Program-made: the position numbers and the translations under genes
Shown: piece by piece, positions 7,601-13,810 of the stretch
Numbering within the stretch: position 1 is the stretch's first letter
Layout: the number at the start of each line of letters is the position of its first letter
Virus record (IMG/VR): IMGVR_UViG_3300028920_000298
Coordinates: 1-21,594 of that record
Direction: 5' to 3' (one strand)
DNA length: 21,594 nucleotides
From: a virus
The notes under the pieces: generated by a model
Databases searched by the model: none
Told to the model about the DNA's origin: nothing
Seen by the model: the letters and a program-made list of their open reading frames with translations, nothing else

Positions 7601-8615
7601 TAACGTCGCTATCGTTTATTGTTATTGCCGCCCCGTTGTCCGAATACTCTAAATGGTTACCCTCCATAATAACATCACGGCAGTTGTTAAAAATATATCT
7701 TCCCCCGACGTTATCGTGTATTCTAGCCCCCTGTGCGTTCTCTAGGGTCACTATGTCAACGTCTAAGGCACTAATCTCGGATATATCCCAAGCGTCGCCG
7801 TGGTCGCCCTGAACTATCCCCAAAGACCCTGCGACGGGATTAGTCCAGTAAACGCCCTTAATCCTGACGTTATCCGTATACCCTTCGCCATTACAGAAAT
7901 AATCTAACCCCGAACACTTAATATTTTCCGTAGCGAATCCGGCTTCATTATAATATATCAACGACGGCTTGCCTGTGGAATCATCGCCATACACATAGAC
8001 GTTCTTCAATATGAGCCGAGGCCCTGCGGGATAGCTTAAAACCTTGCTCCCTCCACTTGTTTCGTTAAGATGGAAGATGTATTTATCCGTAGCAAATACT
8101 GGATAAATCACCGCACCTTGCCCGTCACCTTGAATTACATAAGTGAAGTTTGTGGCATTATGGTCGAGGTAAAGACTATCAGTTATCTTATACTGTCCCC
8201 ACGCCGAAAGTAGGATTGTCCCACCCCCTGCGGCTTCACAGGCGTCAATACAATCCTGAAATGCGGTAGTGTCGTCTGTCGAGCCATCACCTGTCATGCC
8301 ATACGCCGCACCCGCAAAGAAATTAGCGGAATTGCGGGAGGACATTATATATGAGCCGATATTCCAGTCTCCCGTAGCCGTTGACGTGCCGTCGTTTTTC
8401 CAATAATAGGTGTCCAAAGCCTCCGACATAGTTGAATTCTTCCACTGAAGTAAAGAAGAATCGTATACCAGAATATCCTCGTCCGTTAAGGTATTCTCCC
8501 TATCTATATTACAGTCTAAAAGACTTCGAAGCTGGAATTCATCCCATTCTGCGTAGCTTGCAGAACACACAGCTAAAGCTAAAACCGCAACTATAAAAAC
8601 TTTAATTTTTCTCAC
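4668..8615 (-). CDS. Giant tail spike/fibre with signal peptide, beta-helix, VGIG modules and LamG-like end
   Basis: A 1315-residue protein with a GTG start overlapping the previous stop; GAGG lies just upstream. Residues 1-22 (MRKIKVFIVAVLALAVCSAS, then YA) form a Sec signal peptide. Residues 42-66 hold the DEDILVYDSSLLQWKN motif common in phage fibres. Residues 98-130 (GMTGDGSTDDTTAFQDCIDA, then GGG) begin a pectate-lyase-3-type right-handed beta-helix, with N-x-I-type repeats to about 420. Residues 470-590 look like a fibronectin-type insert. Three NVGIG modules lie at 596-612, 698-714 and 812-828, with a weak fourth near 873; such modules are common in trimeric fibres. Residues 1115-1300 resemble a LamG/concanavalin sugar-binding domain. 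It probably recognises or degrades host polysaccharide; no catalytic residues could be assigned. A signal peptide is highly unusual for a virion fibre. Confidence 0.85.
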   Translation of the reverse strand: MRKIKVFIVAVLALAVCSASYAEWDEFQLRSLLDCNIDRENTLTDEDILVYDSSLLQWKNSTMSEALDTYYWKNDGTSTATGDWNIGSYIMSSRNSANFFAGAAYGMTGDGSTDDTTAFQDCIDACEAAGGGTILLSAWGQYKITDSLYLDHNATNFTYVIQGDGQGAVIYPVFATDKYIFHLNETSGGSKVLSYPAGPRLILKNVYVYGDDSTGKPSLIYYNEAGFATENIKCSGLDYFCNGEGYTDNVRIKGVYWTNPVAGSLGIVQGDHGDAWDISEISALDVDIVTLENAQGARIHDNVGGRYIFNNCRDVIMEGNHLEYSDNGAAITINDSDVTIRNNYLWDIYTYEPIYIDNDGNTPCHVTIENNTIVRNITTATTVGVDFLKINAIEENSTVRLTNNKHLLYSLTRLIYDNMGLTATATDGTLNTLLANNKRLLTGDVLLHNVAGTWALEGVNSDGSPNNATIAAYKTIANPTITVTEGTDYPGAIANTTTYYYTVAIYQGSYNTDNSAEVSETATGDNKSFAISTYTYANTVLRIWRGTSTGTYTAYIDIPCGEGTNIFYDTGSYIAGMAWIAAGVPSVPSANTCTGNVGIGTTSPSAKLDVNGAVYSTYGSGGRLSDDPVWKLSDLNAASQLWMLFTYGGDERFRIANSSLGVEFKTVDGRKFFIDSGDDLYFQVDGDTKLHIESDTGNVGIGTTSPGAELDVNGNTSTLADTSTDTSCFFAIFEASTGGEIKTDNGLGWNASTNALSLNGNLNLTNGSLAKISANDADIVIDLDDDNDGNQDFYVRDGTDQTLLKVEESTGNVGIGVSDPDEKLEVSGNIRLTTDGDKIEIGTDKDAAISYDGTHVQYNSQLVGAGGHQFTGNLGLGVAPNDSRVINAYRSYNDTSGTIYGMLFQPRIHPSSNSTAYLYGLSIAPQIVGSVDTYPTIGILSQPTVYHTAGTSLSLYGIYSNPQLTQNSAGTVQTFAGIYMADIGKHADSTETITNGYQIYLAELTKAASNWQLYNAGGRMHLGGDDDKIYIGNSNDCSVVFDNTNTIINPREEGTGNLIISSGELQGGTISDQFSYNLAADVLGVLGDLDLALLWLTPSDGGTEQDYSPANNDFTYDPDADWTASDQLYKGFCYELDFDGTNDRLYMGNDSDFDLGDGSNDQKVTIVVKAEVVNGADLQDIIGVWFDQWIWVLTADEKIQWYSRDASVGLVNSLTDGAVSTGDHILGVTYDGGGGATSMNGITFYVDGVAVAATASNDVSYVAMEASTTTTEIGANGANYPFLGDMGALFFVKGVEATATQMWQIYLLMKGAYNL
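6499..6830. repeat. 26-base perfect direct repeat inside the spike gene
   Basis: The 26 bases at 6499-6524 are repeated exactly at 6805-6830, starting 306 bases (102 codons) apart and in the same reading frame. Each copy encodes the VGIGTTSP part of a VGIG module. The third module near 6170 is related but diverged. Such repeats allow in-frame deletion, duplication or exchange of the segment between them. Confidence 0.9.
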
Positions 8616-9504
8616 TGTTCCTCAGCTTGTTCAACATAGTTAGCTTTTTCTGAACCTCCCGATCACGTAAATCTAGGTATCTTTCTCGTTCATCGGCTGA
8701 AATTTCTCTTTCTTTAACTGACCTTTCTCTGGCCTCGACATTCTGGGAATAAAGCTTTATATGCTTCTTATGCTCTTGAAGCTCTTCACGCTCTTTTTGA
8801 AGCTTTTGAAATTCCTCTTTCGATCCGATAAGCTTCTTAAGCGAGGCCTGTTCGGATTTAAGAAGGTCCTGGTCTTTCTTTATCGCAGCTCTCTGGACCT
8901 GAATCTGACTGAGTATTTCCTGGTTCTGAAGAAGAACCTTTTCGTAGTATTTTTTATCATTGGAAAGCCGATTCGATTCCTTTAAGGTTTCCTCCTGCGC
9001 TTGAGCTGTCGCTTTTCTTAGAGCTTCCAAGGCCGACATCTCCTTTTTCAGCGTTTCCTGTGCCTCTTTAATCGACTTAAGTTTCTTGGACGTATCTTCG
9101 GAAACCTCTTGATTCGACTTGAAGAAGGATTCTTTATCTTCTGATAGTTTCTTCTTTTCTCGAAGTAAATTGCTTTTTTCGGCTTCTAAAACCTCTCGAT
9201 CTTTTTTCGCCGACTCAATTTCTTCATTTAGCATTTGAACTTTCACCGTCCATCCGGACTGAAGCTCTTTTAATTCTTTCTCACGTACCTCGAGGGCCTC
9301 TTTCCTTTTAGACGTAGAGCTCTCTAAAGCTGAAAGCTTACTGGAAAAAGCTTTAGATAATTCAGCCTCTTTCTTAGAAAGAAGCTCCTGAGCTTCTTGA
9401 GTTAACTTACCTCGCGACTTCTCTAGGCTTTGAATATCCTCCCGAAGCTTTTTCTTTCGATTCTCCAGATCCTCTATTAATTGTTTTAAGGTATCTACGT
9501 CCAT
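8602..9504 (-). CDS. 300-residue continuous coiled-coil protein
   Basis: Starts with ATG behind AAAGGGGGT and overlaps the spike gene by 14 bases. Nearly the whole chain is charged heptad sequence (LEDLENRKKKLREDIQSLEK and similar to the end), dominated by K, E, L, Q and S, with no proline-rich or globular part and no signal peptide or membrane helix. It is far too short and too uniformly coiled for a normal tape-measure protein, and lacks the hydrophobic stretches of one. Placement directly before the spike suggests a tail needle, fibre-attachment rod, or assembly scaffold for the spike, or a cytoplasmic partner of the exported proteins. The product is certain to be a coiled coil; the role is inferred only from position. 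Confidence 0.75.
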   Translation of the reverse strand: MDVDTLKQLIEDLENRKKKLREDIQSLEKSRGKLTQEAQELLSKKEAELSKAFSSKLSALESSTSKRKEALEVREKELKELQSGWTVKVQMLNEEIESAKKDREVLEAEKSNLLREKKKLSEDKESFFKSNQEVSEDTSKKLKSIKEAQETLKKEMSALEALRKATAQAQEETLKESNRLSNDKKYYEKVLLQNQEILSQIQVQRAAIKKDQDLLKSEQASLKKLIGSKEEFQKLQKEREELQEHKKHIKLYSQNVEARERSVKEREISADERERYLDLRDREVQKKLTMLNKLRNSEKN

Positions 9505-9519
9505 TTGAACCTACCCCCT

Positions 9520-9900
9520 TTATTCAAAGTAAATCGTTACGATTGTTCCGGGGCCCTGGTGAATATATACCTGCTTGTCAAGTATTTTAGGACGCGGGAA
9601 CCATAAACCTCCTGGAGTGAGCTCTTCCAATTCTGCTTCATCCAGAATCTCATCCCACTGAGTCATAGGACCGTCGTAGATAGTTACTACCAGCTCTGCA
9701 TTCTTTCCGGGAATGCGGGTCATTCTCCACCCTAAGACAATGCTCTCTCGAGGAATGATATCCAGGGAAATCCCGGTAGTAATGTAGTCGTCCGTGTCAT
9801 TAATTACGGCAGTAGACTTCCAGTGAGAGGGTACCTGGGCGAAAGCAGCCGTAGAAAACGATAGAATTAAAATAAGACTTAAAAGTATACGTTTTTTCAT
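9520..9900 (-). CDS. Exported beta-rich protein, paralogue A
   Basis: A 126-residue protein with a clear Sec signal peptide at residues 1-21 (MKKRILLSLILILSFSTAAF, then A), cut before QVPS. An AGGAGG site lies nine bases before the ATG. The mature 105 residues look all-beta and align by eye with the protein at 11346-11795: VLGWR with ILGYR, AELVVTIYDG with SEFVVSLWDA, LDEAEL with FDEAEW, and a shared C-terminal strand set (HQGPGTIVTIYFE with RQGPNTTVVIYYD). The pair must have arisen by duplication. No family is recognised. Possible roles are a minor virion surface protein assembled outside the cytoplasm, or a secreted modifier of receptor binding. Confidence 0.75.
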   Translation of the reverse strand: MKKRILLSLILILSFSTAAFAQVPSHWKSTAVINDTDDYITTGISLDIIPRESIVLGWRMTRIPGKNAELVVTIYDGPMTQWDEILDEAELEELTPGGLWFPRPKILDKQVYIHQGPGTIVTIYFE

Positions 9901-9901
9901 T

Positions 9902-10303
9902 TTACGCTGCCTCCTGCTTTGATAGCTTTGCGTTGAGTACGGTATCGGCCGAGTTTCCTGTCAGGCCTGTGATTTTCAAACGGAAGTATTTCATAGGAGT
10001 CAAGGGAAGCTTTACATGAACCCACGTATTCTCGGTGGTGAATCCGTCTACGATATCTCCCACCCCCTCAGGCTCTTTATAGCTACTATCCGAAGCGCAT
10101 TCGGTAGTTGGCAACTGAAAAGACTCCTCTATTTCCAGTTTCAGATTTATACCCCCGGCGTCAGAAGCAGCTTTATAGGACAGGCTGAAAAACTTCGCCA
10201 TACCTACAGGAATTGAGCGCGAGTAAACCGTAGTCTCCCCCGCAACTACTATATCGGGAGATCCCGCTAAATTGGTTAAAACGTTAAGACCTATTATGTC
10301 CAT
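9902..10303 (-). CDS. Beta-rich putative structural protein
   Basis: A 133-residue protein starting at an ATG five bases after GGAG and overlapping the end of the polymerase-like gene by ten bases. It has no signal peptide. The sequence alternates hydrophobic and polar residues in strands (IVVAGETTVYSRSIPVGMAK, MKYFRLKITGLTGNSADTVL), typical of a compact beta-sandwich seen in many minor head or tail proteins. Cysteine is present once, at residue 69. Its neighbours on both sides are exported or membrane proteins, so its cytoplasmic nature stands out. Function unknown. Confidence 0.6.
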   Translation of the reverse strand: MDIIGLNVLTNLAGSPDIVVAGETTVYSRSIPVGMAKFFSLSYKAASDAGGINLKLEIEESFQLPTTECASDSSYKEPEGVGDIVDGFTTENTWVHVKLPLTPMKYFRLKITGLTGNSADTVLNAKLSKQEAA

Positions 10304-11331
10304 ATAAGCTCCTTCTTTTTAAGTGATTCTCCGTACACCAGAGCCAGCATGCATACTACGAATAACGCATTGCTGCCCCAAAACATCGTTAATTGAACAA
10401 AGCTTAGTATAGCTATCGTTAAGCAAGGTATCAGGAACCACGATCCTTTAACCTGCGTAAATATTCTCCACATAAACATACCTAAGGGAATCCAAATTAA
10501 AGCTCCCATGGCGTGAGCTATATTAATGTAATCATTCTGTCGATACAGTCCCGTTTCACCCCAAGAAGTAGATAGAAAGAAGTTATCTCTAAGAATAAGC
10601 TTGTTGTAACCGTGCCCCAAAAGAGGATGGTTGATCACCCCGTGAGTATATTGTTCGAACGGTTTCTGAAGGAGAACGTCCTGAATCCCAACCGGGTTTT
10701 CTGGCTTTTGAAAGGTCATATCGTACCACAACGGTACTCGACAGTCCCACTTTTTCATAAACCAGTCTTTATTAATTAAAAAAAATGACGCAAGAAGGAA
10801 TAGAATTAAAAAGCCTACCTTTTTATTTTTGGAAAAGAAATAAGCCAGGGAAGCTATACCTAAAGCAAATATAGCCGATCCTCTACCCCCTTTTATAGCG
10901 TATTCTATTCCCGGAATGAGAGCTAAAGGTAAAGTTACCCACATTAAGCGTAGATTCCTTCCTTTATTAACTAAAAGTACGAATATCGCACATCCACAAA
11001 AAGGATATACCCACCCTTCAAATAGAAGATAAAAGTTTAAGTATTGAAATGTTATACTATTTACGCAATAGTAAAATGTATGAATGAACATACTGGAGAA
11101 AGCCATTAGACAGAAAATAGTAAGGCTAGGAAAACATTCGTTCCTTTCATTAGGATAGCTAAACCCTACCATCCATAAAACCCAGGCGAATCCGCACAGG
11201 TAAAACCCCATAATCGGCCGAGGAACCAGGCCCACTCCCCCTATCCCGTAGATAGCTATAATATCAAAAAGGGTAGGACGCGGCCGTAGAAAATAGTCGT
11301 ACAGCTTTTGTCCTACCCCCTTTAATATCAT
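10294..11331 (-). CDS. Polytopic membrane protein resembling O-antigen polymerase/ligase (Wzy/WaaL-like)
   Basis: A 345-residue protein, ATG eight bases after GGGAG. About nine or ten hydrophobic helices can be counted. GGRGSAIFALGI at residues 148-159 matches the RG-containing segment of Wzy proteins. A long hydrophilic loop (about 187-265) carries INHPLLGHGYN at 233-243, followed by QNDYINIAHAMGALIWIPLG at 265-284, the HP-x-G-x-G and N-Y-x-G-x-L pattern of the O-antigen ligase/polymerase family. Such enzymes join lipid-linked sugar units in the periplasm. Serotype-converting phages such as Pseudomonas D3 carry polymerases that alter the receptor and block superinfection; that role is inferred here. 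The gene is tightly packed among late genes with no visible promoter of its own. The assignment rests on topology and these motifs. Confidence 0.55.
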   Translation of the reverse strand: MILKGVGQKLYDYFLRPRPTLFDIIAIYGIGGVGLVPRPIMGFYLCGFAWVLWMVGFSYPNERNECFPSLTIFCLMAFSSMFIHTFYYCVNSITFQYLNFYLLFEGWVYPFCGCAIFVLLVNKGRNLRLMWVTLPLALIPGIEYAIKGGRGSAIFALGIASLAYFFSKNKKVGFLILFLLASFFLINKDWFMKKWDCRVPLWYDMTFQKPENPVGIQDVLLQKPFEQYTHGVINHPLLGHGYNKLILRDNFFLSTSWGETGLYRQNDYINIAHAMGALIWIPLGMFMWRIFTQVKGSWFLIPCLTIAILSFVQLTMFWGSNALFVVCMLALVYGESLKKKELIWT

Positions 11332-11345
11332 CGTTTCATTCTCCC

Positions 11346-11795
11346 TTAGTACTTTCGTGTATCGTCGTAATAGATGACCACTGTGGTATTAGGTCCCTGC
11401 CTAACCGTCAACTGAGTATTCAGTTTTTTCGGCAAGGGATACCACATAGGATCCCAGGGCCCTGTTGCTCCCCATTCTGCCTCGTCGAACATATCTGCGG
11501 CAGTCTGGGTATCGGCAGCATCCCATAGCGACACGACGAATTCTGAACTCGCTGTCGTGTCATAGGGGGCTATACGATAGCCCAATATCCGGCAATAGGC
11601 CGGAATGATGGTAGACGTGGATATATTGGTATCAGCATATTCCCCCGTAGCATTCGTGCACACGTAGGTACTGCCCGTTCGGTGCGGACTTTCGTACGCT
11701 CCGAAAGCTGACATAGACCACGCCAGTAACAGGACGACCAAGAACGCCCCGAGGCGTCTGCCTCCCCTATTCTTCTTCTTACATTTGAAAATCAT
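11346..11795 (-). CDS. Exported beta-rich protein, paralogue B
   Basis: A 149-residue protein with a signal-peptide-like start: a basic region (KCKKKNRGGRR), a hydrophobic core (LGAFLVVLLLAWSMS) and AFG before AYES. The double arginine recalls Tat signals, but the rest of the Tat motif is not present, so Sec export is more likely. The mature part is all-beta and homologous by eye to the product of 9520-9900. This copy has two extra cysteines, near residues 46 and 68, that could form a disulfide outside the cytoplasm. AGGAGG lies upstream and the gene begins one base after the previous stop. It directly precedes the polymerase-like gene. Confidence 0.75.
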   Translation of the reverse strand: MIFKCKKKNRGGRRLGAFLVVLLLAWSMSAFGAYESPHRTGSTYVCTNATGEYADTNISTSTIIPAYCRILGYRIAPYDTTASSEFVVSLWDAADTQTAADMFDEAEWGATGPWDPMWYPLPKKLNTQLTVRQGPNTTVVIYYDDTRKY

Positions 11796-11796
11796 C

Positions 11797-11997
11797 TCAT
11801 GCCCTCCTATAGGTCGCCTCGCCCGTGCTCGGGTCGTAGTTGACCAGTCGTTTCTCGTCCTGGAGCTTTAAAAGCCGATCCCGATCCTTGATAGTCTCCG
11901 TAATGAGCGCGGGCTGACTGACAGCCATCTCCTTCGGAGCTTCAGGTTTCGGAGACTCTTTTATAGGCTCCGGTGCTTTTTTTCCTCTCTTTGTCAC
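11797..11997 (-). CDS. Small charged protein
   Basis: A 66-residue protein starting at an ATG that overlaps the previous stop as ATGA. The first 25 residues are disordered, rich in K, P and E (KRGKKAPEPIKESPKPEAPK). The rest has a short helix (TIKDRDRLLKLQDEKRLVNY) and a DPSTGEATYRR tail. Proteins of this kind often sit after the major capsid gene, but no function can be assigned. Confidence 0.65.
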   Translation of the reverse strand: MTKRGKKAPEPIKESPKPEAPKEMAVSQPALITETIKDRDRLLKLQDEKRLVNYDPSTGEATYRRA

Positions 11998-12266
11998 GTT
12001 ATACCTCCGAATCCTGCTCTGTTTCTGAACCTCTTTTCGGCAGCGTGGCGTTCAGCTGATCTAAGACTTTCCGCATCGGCCATCAGGCGTTCTTTACACT
12101 CTTCACACATCTTTTTTCCCTGATACCAGACCAAAGGTACCCCCTCCCTGGATTCATCTATATTGGTCTGACTATCCGCGGATGTTAGCTCTGAGGCGGG
12201 GTAATCCCCGCCATCAGAGCTGCATACGGGACATATGCCAAACATCGGAAATTCTTCTCTACCCAT
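11994..12266 (-). CDS. Small zinc-ribbon protein after the capsid gene
   Basis: A 90-residue protein with cysteine pairs CPVC (12-15) and CEEC (54-57), the four-cysteine arrangement of a zinc ribbon. A strand segment (PLVWYQGKKM) lies before the second pair and a basic helix (RLMADAESLRSAERHAAEKR) follows. The ATG lies seven bases after GGAG; the gene begins 11 bases after the capsid stop. Its partner may be nucleic acid or another virion protein. An internal ATG at residue 8 is an alternative start. Confidence 0.7.
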   Translation of the reverse strand: MGREEFPMFGICPVCSSDGGDYPASELTSADSQTNIDESREGVPLVWYQGKKMCEECKERLMADAESLRSAERHAAEKRFRNRAGFGGIT

Positions 12267-12277
12267 GCCACTACTCC

Positions 12278-13273
12278 CTAGGAGTAAGACGCCGAGGAGC
12301 TTCCCCCGAGTCGTGTCCAGTTTCTGAAGTCCTTCAGGAAAACTCCTATCCTGATCCGGATCGAAGCGTGATAGCCCGCGTTAGGCTCATGCCTATAATA
12401 CCGAATCTCGGGATTTTTCCTCTCGTGGAACTGCCAACTATCCGACTTCGCCTTCCCGATGTACGCCACAGGGTCGGTGTCGTTAAGATAGTCCCAGTCC
12501 ATGGGCTTTACTGTCTTATAGTAGGGGTTTTCGTCGTTGATGTCGTCGCCGGGCATCCCCTTGGAGGTCATCGTTATCCTCCAGGCCTTGAAGTAGCTGG
12601 CTCCGGGCTTGGTCAGAATCGTATCCGCCGGGTTACGAATGATCTGATCTCTCTCGTTACGATTGTTCGTCGAAACGTGGAGATTGTATACTCGTTCGAA
12701 ATCACCGGGTATTACATCCAAACCCGATACGGAATTGTAATACGTACCTCCGCCTTTGGTCGTGTGTTCATTACCCGAAATGGCGAACACGGGCTTACCA
12801 TCGTACAGCAAATTACCTGAAGGATCGGTATTTCCCGTATGAGTTCCGTTAAGTACCCAGTCTCCTGAGGTAGCTCCGCCGACATTGAATACCCTCGCTG
12901 CTAGCGTCTCTTTAGCTATACGAACCTGCTCACCCCACGTAGCTGCGAAAGCCTTTATGAGGTTTCCGAACTTTATCGCGTCCTCCGAGGCTTCCGGGGA
13001 AAACGCCAAGCCATCCGAAAAGGTCCAGTATTTCACGTAATAAGACCAACCCTCTACGGGCGTCTTAAACTCGATATTCTGGCCTTCTACCGTATGGCGT
13101 GTCAAAGGCCCCGCGCCGATTATCTGCGTCTCCTTATCTCCCGCCCCTGTTACACCCGTTTTCACGGAGTATATCAGGTTATAGCGGGTAGACTCCTTAC
13201 CGTAGGCTTTGAATACGGCCTTGTAGGAGTCTTTCATAAATACCGCTACTAAATCACTTCTCTGTCCAGGCAT
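12278..13273 (-). CDS. Major capsid protein, probable HK97 fold
   Basis: A 331-residue protein with a very strong AAGGAGG site before its ATG. It follows the scaffold and a candidate decoration protein, the normal place for the coat gene. Residues 93-129 (PEASEDAIKFGNLIKAFAAT and on to AARVFN) make a long helix like the spine helix of HK97-type coats, followed by a glycine-rich loop region (GGATSGDWVLNGTHTGNTDP). Mixed strands and loops make up the rest, ending in a beta-rich C-terminus (YHASIRIRIGVFLKDFRNW). There is no protease domain and no obvious N-terminal delta domain, which fits a separate scaffold. The coat function is inferred from context, size and this pattern. Confidence 0.8.
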   Translation of the reverse strand: MPGQRSDLVAVFMKDSYKAVFKAYGKESTRYNLIYSVKTGVTGAGDKETQIIGAGPLTRHTVEGQNIEFKTPVEGWSYYVKYWTFSDGLAFSPEASEDAIKFGNLIKAFAATWGEQVRIAKETLAARVFNVGGATSGDWVLNGTHTGNTDPSGNLLYDGKPVFAISGNEHTTKGGGTYYNSVSGLDVIPGDFERVYNLHVSTNNRNERDQIIRNPADTILTKPGASYFKAWRITMTSKGMPGDDINDENPYYKTVKPMDWDYLNDTDPVAYIGKAKSDSWQFHERKNPEIRYYRHEPNAGYHASIRIRIGVFLKDFRNWTRLGGSSSASYS

Positions 13274-13291
13274 TTAAGTTTCCTCCTTAAT

Positions 13292-13810
13292 TTAAGCAGC
13301 AATCATTACTGCCGGATTCGGCCGAACGTATGCGTAGCCGTCTGACGTATACCCTGTTACCGCTGCAACCGCACTGGCCGCCTTGCCTCCGAGGACTATG
13401 AGTAAGTCGTCGGTGGAGTTGGTCAGATCTGCGAACTGGACATAACTGGTTCCGTCCCGGTATATGTCGTGCGCAGTGCCTATAACCGTATAGGCGTAAT
13501 TCACGGTATAAGACGATCCGTCATACGCGACGGGCATCTTAAACACCGCATCAGGGCTGATTATTACACTCAACTCCTCGGCCCCTGCCGTGGCAGATGT
13601 AGTATAATAATCGTATCCGGAAGCATGTCCCGGAACTTCAGCCCAGCCGAAGATGTAGCTGGAGTTCGCGTCTACCACTGTTCCGTACCCGGAAGCAATG
13701 TCTACGAACTTCCCACCACGATCTACGAATTTCTGACTTGCGGCCATGGCCAGCGGCCACCTTGTAAGGCCCCCTGTAACCCAGTCGTACTTCAGCTGTT
13801 GCGTAGTCAT
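13292..13810 (-). CDS. Candidate capsid decoration protein
   Basis: A 172-residue protein whose ATG overlaps the scaffold stop as ATGA. It is rich in alternating small and aromatic residues (YDYYTTSATAGAEELSVIIS, SYTVNYAYTVIGTAHDIYRD), predicting an all-beta fold, with an Ala-rich C-terminus (GGKAASAVAAV). No signal or membrane segment. A small beta protein between scaffold and coat gene is the usual position of head decoration or stabilising proteins. There is no recognised sequence motif, so the call is from position and composition. Confidence 0.55.
   Translation of the reverse strand: MTTQQLKYDWVTGGLTRWPLAMAASQKFVDRGGKFVDIASGYGTVVDANSSYIFGWAEVPGHASGYDYYTTSATAGAEELSVIISPDAVFKMPVAYDGSSYTVNYAYTVIGTAHDIYRDGTSYVQFADLTNSTDDLLIVLGGKAASAVAAVTGYTSDGYAYVRPNPAVMIAA

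Noticed and set aside
11690-11795. Twin-arginine (Tat) signal in the exported paralogue B
   Set aside because: Only the RR pair is present; the following residues do not match the Tat consensus, so Sec is preferred.
12182-12820. A 212-residue open frame on the plus strand
   Set aside because: It lies opposite the capsid and zinc-ribbon genes, has no ribosome-binding site, and its translation has the irregular Arg/Ser/Pro/Val-rich look of an antisense shadow.
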